Of a stretch of 7,854 bases of DNA, positions 4,676 to 7,854 are shown in pieces. Made by a program: the position numbers and the translations under genes. Source of the stretch: Bacillota bacterium (GTDB lineage: Bacteria; Bacillota; Bacilli; Lactobacillales; Streptococcaceae). Position 1 is the first letter of the stretch; the number at the start of each line of letters is the position of its first letter. The stretch covers positions 1 through 7,854 of the forward strand of contig JAJXWC010000099.1 of NCBI GenBank assembly GCA_021781855.1, read 5' to 3'. Below the pieces are notes generated by a model. The model saw only the letters and a list, made by a program, of their open reading frames with translations. It had not been told where the DNA came from and did no database searches.

Positions 4676-5716
4676 ATGAATTTACAAGAAAAAATTGAGG
4701 AATTACGTGGTCGGGCTTTGACAGAGTTGTCAAAAACGGTTGATGAGAAGACGCTTAATGAGCTGCGCACGGTTATTCTTGGCAAAAAAGGCGAGTTGAC
4801 GGAAATCCTTAAAGGGATGAAAGACTTAACAAATGAAGAACGTCCAGTTATTGGCGCTTTGGCAAATACTTTTCGTGATGAATTCGGCAAGACATTTGAA
4901 ATAAAAAAAGCAGAAATTGAAGCAGCTAGCATGGATGCGGCTTTAGCAAGTGAATCATTAGATGTGACTTTGCCTGGTAAGAAGCAGAACAAAGGCATTC
5001 GACATATCTTGACTCAGACCCAAGAAGAAATCGAAGATATTTTTCTCGGGATGGGCTACGAAATCGTGGACGGCTACGAGGTCGAGACCGACCATTACAA
5101 CTTTGAGCGGATGAATTTGCCGAAAGACCACCCTGCGCGTGATATGCAGGATACTTTTTATATCACGGAGGAGACGCTGTTGCGCACGCACACTTCGCCG
5201 ATGCAGGCGCGCACGATGGATGCTCATGATTTCACCAAGGGCGGTTTGCGCATGATTGCGCCCGGTCGGGTCTATCGCCGTGACACCGATGATGCTACGC
5301 ACAGCCATCAATTTCATCAAATTGAAGGACTCGTGGTGGATAAAAATATCACGATGGCAGACCTCAAAGGCACGCTCGACCTTGTCATGAAAAAAATGTT
5401 TGGTCAAGACCGTGAGCTTCGCTGGCGTCCAAGCTATTTCCCATTCACAGAGCCATCAGTTGAGGTCGATATTTCATGCTTCAAATGCGGCGGAAAAGGC
5501 TGCAACGTCTGCAAACATACTGGTTGGATTGAAATTCTTGGTGCTGGTATGGTTCACCCCAATGTCCTTGAAATGTCGGGACTTGACAGCAGCGTGTATA
5601 GCGGCTTTGCCTTTGGTCTGGGACAGGAACGGATTGCGATGCTGAGATATGGCATTAATGATATTCGTGGGTTTTATCAGGGGGATTTGCGGTTTTTGGA
5701 GCAGTTTGGGGAGTAA
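4676..5716 (+). CDS. pheS: Phenylalanyl-tRNA synthetase, alpha subunit
   Basis: PheS is the catalytic subunit of the cytoplasmic alpha2-beta2 enzyme that charges tRNA-Phe. The 346-residue product has the normal length for Gram-positive bacteria. The N-terminal 85 residues form the helical, tRNA-contacting coiled-coil arm. The class II catalytic domain follows: THTSPMQ (171-177), motif 2 GRVYRRD (197-203), and motif 3 GFAFGLGQER (310-319), with the phenylalanine-pocket Ala312 present. A cysteine cluster (C268, C271, C276, C279), common in Firmicutes PheS, precedes the conserved GAGMVHP (289-295). The ATG is supported by AAAGG 5 nt upstream and by the family N-terminus. Expression depends on the T-box. 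The last codons carry GGGGAG, which serves as ribosome site for the next gene 3 nt downstream. Confidence 0.98.
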   Translation: MNLQEKIEELRGRALTELSKTVDEKTLNELRTVILGKKGELTEILKGMKDLTNEERPVIGALANTFRDEFGKTFEIKKAEIEAASMDAALASESLDVTLPGKKQNKGIRHILTQTQEEIEDIFLGMGYEIVDGYEVETDHYNFERMNLPKDHPARDMQDTFYITEETLLRTHTSPMQARTMDAHDFTKGGLRMIAPGRVYRRDTDDATHSHQFHQIEGLVVDKNITMADLKGTLDLVMKKMFGQDRELRWRPSYFPFTEPSVEVDISCFKCGGKGCNVCKHTGWIEILGAGMVHPNVLEMSGLDSSVYSGFAFGLGQERIAMLRYGINDIRGFYQGDLRFLEQFGE

Positions 5717-5719
5717 AGC

Positions 5720-6406
5720 TTGAAAACTAAACCGACTATCTGGAAGATTAAAGCGGATTTTATAAAGTTTGAACGAAAAAAATTAGCAGAAAAAAGAAAA
5801 GAAGATACTAAAGAATTTTACACAAGTAGAAACTATGCCGAAATGTTTTCGCATGAATATCTTATGCAGGATGAATACCACACGAAATTAGATTTTGTTG
5901 ATTTGCAAATGTATAAACTAAAAATTGAGCATCAATTATCTGCACCAGTGGATAGTGTCGCCATAACTTTTATAATGGCTATCCTTTTGTCTAATATCTG
6001 GACCTCAGGAATTAATAACTTAATACAAACGTTGATGTTTTATACTGTGCTTATTGTGATTGTGATGTTTGCTTTGTTCTTTACAGCATTTATATTATCT
6101 ATGTGCTTTATGAATGATAAAAATATCAAAAATATACCTGAAAACATCACTAGACTTAAAAGGTTCCCTCTAACTCTCATTGCAACAGCTGTTAGTAGCG
6201 GAATTGTTTATATGTGGATTTCGTTTTTTAGTGATTTGGTTATGAAATCAGAAAAAATAGAATGGTTTATCCTTAATTCTGGTGTATTTATAGTCTTGTT
6301 GATAGTATTCCTAGAAAATCATTTCATTAGAAAACCCAGATGGTACATAATTTATGAATCCATACTAAATGCTGAGGAAATATTAAAAAAAGAAATCGAG
6401 AAATAA
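5720..6406 (+). CDS. Unknown four-helix membrane protein inserted between pheS and pheT
   Basis: I do not recognise a family. The 228-residue protein has a highly charged, probably cytoplasmic N-terminus (1-75, with a Lys/Glu-rich helix at about 10-33). About four membrane helices follow (roughly 77-97, 104-130, 149-173, 182-200), then a short charged tail (201-228, ending EEILKKEIEK). The start is TTG at 5720, supported by GGGGAG (5708-5713) 6 nt before it; the next ATG is far inside. The gene lies 3 nt after pheS and 1 nt before pheT, so it is co-transcribed under the T-box and probably translationally coupled. Composition is much more AT-rich than its neighbours: 5761-5820 has 12 G/C of 60, against 35 of 60 at 6601-6660 in pheT. 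This suggests acquisition by transfer. There is no transposase, recombinase or flanking repeat. A transporter or immunity-type role cannot be excluded or supported. Confidence 0.8.
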   Translation: MKTKPTIWKIKADFIKFERKKLAEKRKEDTKEFYTSRNYAEMFSHEYLMQDEYHTKLDFVDLQMYKLKIEHQLSAPVDSVAITFIMAILLSNIWTSGINNLIQTLMFYTVLIVIVMFALFFTAFILSMCFMNDKNIKNIPENITRLKRFPLTLIATAVSSGIVYMWISFFSDLVMKSEKIEWFILNSGVFIVLLIVFLENHFIRKPRWYIIYESILNAEEILKKEIEK

Positions 6407-6407
6407 A

Positions 6408-7854
6408 ATGCAAGTATCATACAAATGGTTAAAAACACTAGTGCCAGCCTTAACAGCGACACCAGCAGAATTAGAACAAAAAATGTCCACATCGGGCATT
6501 GAAGTAGAAGGTGTGACAAGTCCATCAGAAGGACTGTCCAAGCTCGTGGTCGGTGAGATTTTGTCGAGTGAAGATATCCCCGAAACACATTTGCACATCA
6601 CGCAGGTCAATGTTGGGACGGACGAACCTTTGCAAATCGTCTGCGGTGCGCCGAATGTCGTTGTGGGAAATAAAGCCATCGTGGCGCTGATTGGCGCACG
6701 GATTGTCGATAATATCAAGATTAAAAAAGGCAAAATCCGTGGTGTGGAGAGTCAGGGCATGCTTTGCGCCTTGGACGAAATCGGGGTGCCTGACAGCATC
6801 AATCCGATGAAGCACGAGGAGGGGATTTTCGTGATGCCGGCAGATAGCAAGGTTGGCGACAGCGTTTTCCCTTATCTGGATATGGATGACGACATCATTG
6901 AGCTGTCTATCACGCCGAATCGTGCGGATGCCCTATCCATGCACGGCGCAGCTTGGGAAGTCGGGAGCATTTATGGACTGCCTGTCCATCTGGAAAATAA
7001 ATCACTGACAGAGTCGTCAAATCTGACAGCGGATAAAATTTCTGTCAAAGTCGAGACAGACAAGGTGCCGACTTATAAAATTCGTATCATTGAAAATGTC
7101 AAAATCGCTCCATCGCCACAATGGTTGCAAAATCGTCTGATGAATGCAGGTGTGAAGCCAATCAACAATGTGGTCGATGTGACAAATTATGTGCTGATGT
7201 TGTTTGGGCAACCGCTGCATAGCTTTGATTTTGATAAATTCGGTAGTGATGAAATTCTCGTGCGTCAGGCGACTGACGGCGAAAAAATGACGACTTTGGA
7301 CGCTGTGGAACGTGAGCTTGAACCTTCAGATATCGTTATCACGGCAAACGGGGTGCCTGTGGCGCTTGGTGGAGTCATGGGGGGCTTAGACAGCGAAATC
7401 ACTCAGGAGACGACAACCGTTGCACTCGAGGCGGCATTGTTTGATGGCACATCAATCCGCAAGACTTCTCAGAAATTCAATTTGCGCTCAGAAGCTTCTC
7501 AACGTTTTGAAAAGGGCATCAACGAGGGTACAGTGCGCGAAGCGCTTGACTTTGCGGCTGCCATGATTGCCGAATTGGCTGGCGGTACAGTGCTGTCAGG
7601 TGTGGCTCAGAGCAACGATTATCAGCCTGTTCTACCGAAAGTTTCGATTACGCTTTCGCGGGTGAATGCAGCTTTGGGAACGCAACTGAGCTTTGACGAA
7701 GTAAAGAAAATCTTTGTTCAGCTTGGATTTGGCGTAGAAACAAGCGGTGAAACATTTACTTGCCAAATTCCGTCACGTCGTTGGGACATCAGCATTGAAG
7801 CGGATTTGGTCGAGGAAGTGGCAAGAATTTATGGATATGATAAATTGCCAAGTA
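6408..7854 (+). CDS. pheT: Phenylalanyl-tRNA synthetase, beta subunit, N-terminal 482 codons, cut by window end
   Basis: PheT is the non-catalytic partner of PheS; it binds tRNA-Phe and edits mischarged Tyr-tRNA-Phe. The visible part begins MQVSYKWLKTLVP, the family N-terminus, and contains the OB-fold tRNA-binding domain (about 44-150, with QIVCGAPNV and ESQGMLCALDEIG). ELSITPNRADALSMHG follows, then the B3/B4 editing domain (about 210-390, with INNVVDVTNYV and FGQPLHSFD). The start of the B5 region includes PSRRWDISIEADLVEEVARIYGYDKLP. The family is about 800 residues, so the catalytic-like core and C-terminal anticodon-binding domain lie beyond the window. The ATG follows the membrane protein's TAA by 1 nt. 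Its ribosome site (GAG at 6398-6400, about 7 nt upstream) is weak and lies inside the upstream gene, which argues for translational coupling. Confidence 0.98.
   Translation, partial: MQVSYKWLKTLVPALTATPAELEQKMSTSGIEVEGVTSPSEGLSKLVVGEILSSEDIPETHLHITQVNVGTDEPLQIVCGAPNVVVGNKAIVALIGARIVDNIKIKKGKIRGVESQGMLCALDEIGVPDSINPMKHEEGIFVMPADSKVGDSVFPYLDMDDDIIELSITPNRADALSMHGAAWEVGSIYGLPVHLENKSLTESSNLTADKISVKVETDKVPTYKIRIIENVKIAPSPQWLQNRLMNAGVKPINNVVDVTNYVLMLFGQPLHSFDFDKFGSDEILVRQATDGEKMTTLDAVERELEPSDIVITANGVPVALGGVMGGLDSEITQETTTVALEAALFDGTSIRKTSQKFNLRSEASQRFEKGINEGTVREALDFAAAMIAELAGGTVLSGVAQSNDYQPVLPKVSITLSRVNAALGTQLSFDEVKKIFVQLGFGVETSGETFTCQIPSRRWDISIEADLVEEVARIYGYDKLPS

Noticed and set aside
4958..5407. 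149-codon minus-strand ORF within pheS
   Set aside because: Antisense shadow of the most conserved part of pheS; His/Val-rich translation with no domain logic. The same applies to the minus-strand ORFs within purA and pheT.
5680..6430. Search for mobile-element marks around the gene between pheS and pheT
   Set aside because: No terminal inverted repeats, target-site duplications, attachment-like repeats or recombinase fragments could be seen, so no mobile element is annotated despite the unusual composition.

Overview
The window looks like a piece of chromosome from a low-GC Gram-positive bacterium of the order Lactobacillales, most likely a Lactococcus-type member of the Streptococcaceae. 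The grounds are protein-family resemblance (Hsp33, PurA and the PheS/PheT pair all read as lactic-acid-bacterial versions), a lactococcal-style PurR box at the expected distance from a promoter, a phenylalanine T-box, and promoters that all carry the extended -10 (TGn + TATAAT-like). Species cannot be fixed from the sequence alone.

Layout from left to right. (1) 1-755, minus strand: the first 251 codons of hslO (redox-regulated chaperone Hsp33), cut by the window start. Its extended -10 lies only 6 nt before the ATG, so the mRNA is probably leaderless. (2) 756-1059: an AT-rich divergent intergenic region with the two promoters, a 10-bp hairpin followed by T residues, and a dubious 20-codon ORF. 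(3) 1060-2376, plus strand: a membrane-bound processive-type family 2 glycosyltransferase. (4) 2511-2906: a 131-residue single-pass membrane protein of unknown function, ending in a terminator whose loop contains the stop codon. (5) 2946-3021: a purine-regulated promoter with a near-perfect PurBox 76 bp upstream of the predicted transcription start, then purA (3121-4410), adenylosuccinate synthetase. (6) 4418-4634: a strong promoter and a tRNA-Phe-sensing T-box leader. (7) 4676-7854: pheS, an unrecognised AT-rich four-helix membrane protein gene, and the 5' part of pheT, packed with gaps of 3 and 1 nt.

Two control circuits stand out. Purine supply (PurR/PRPP) should set purA expression. Uncharged tRNA-Phe should set read-through of the T-box into pheS, the membrane gene and pheT. 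purA has no visible terminator of its own before the T-box promoter, so the T-box hairpin may also stop purA transcripts. The oddest element is the membrane protein gene wedged between the two subunits of phenylalanyl-tRNA synthetase: its base composition contrasts sharply with its neighbours, and its position puts it under phenylalanine T-box control.
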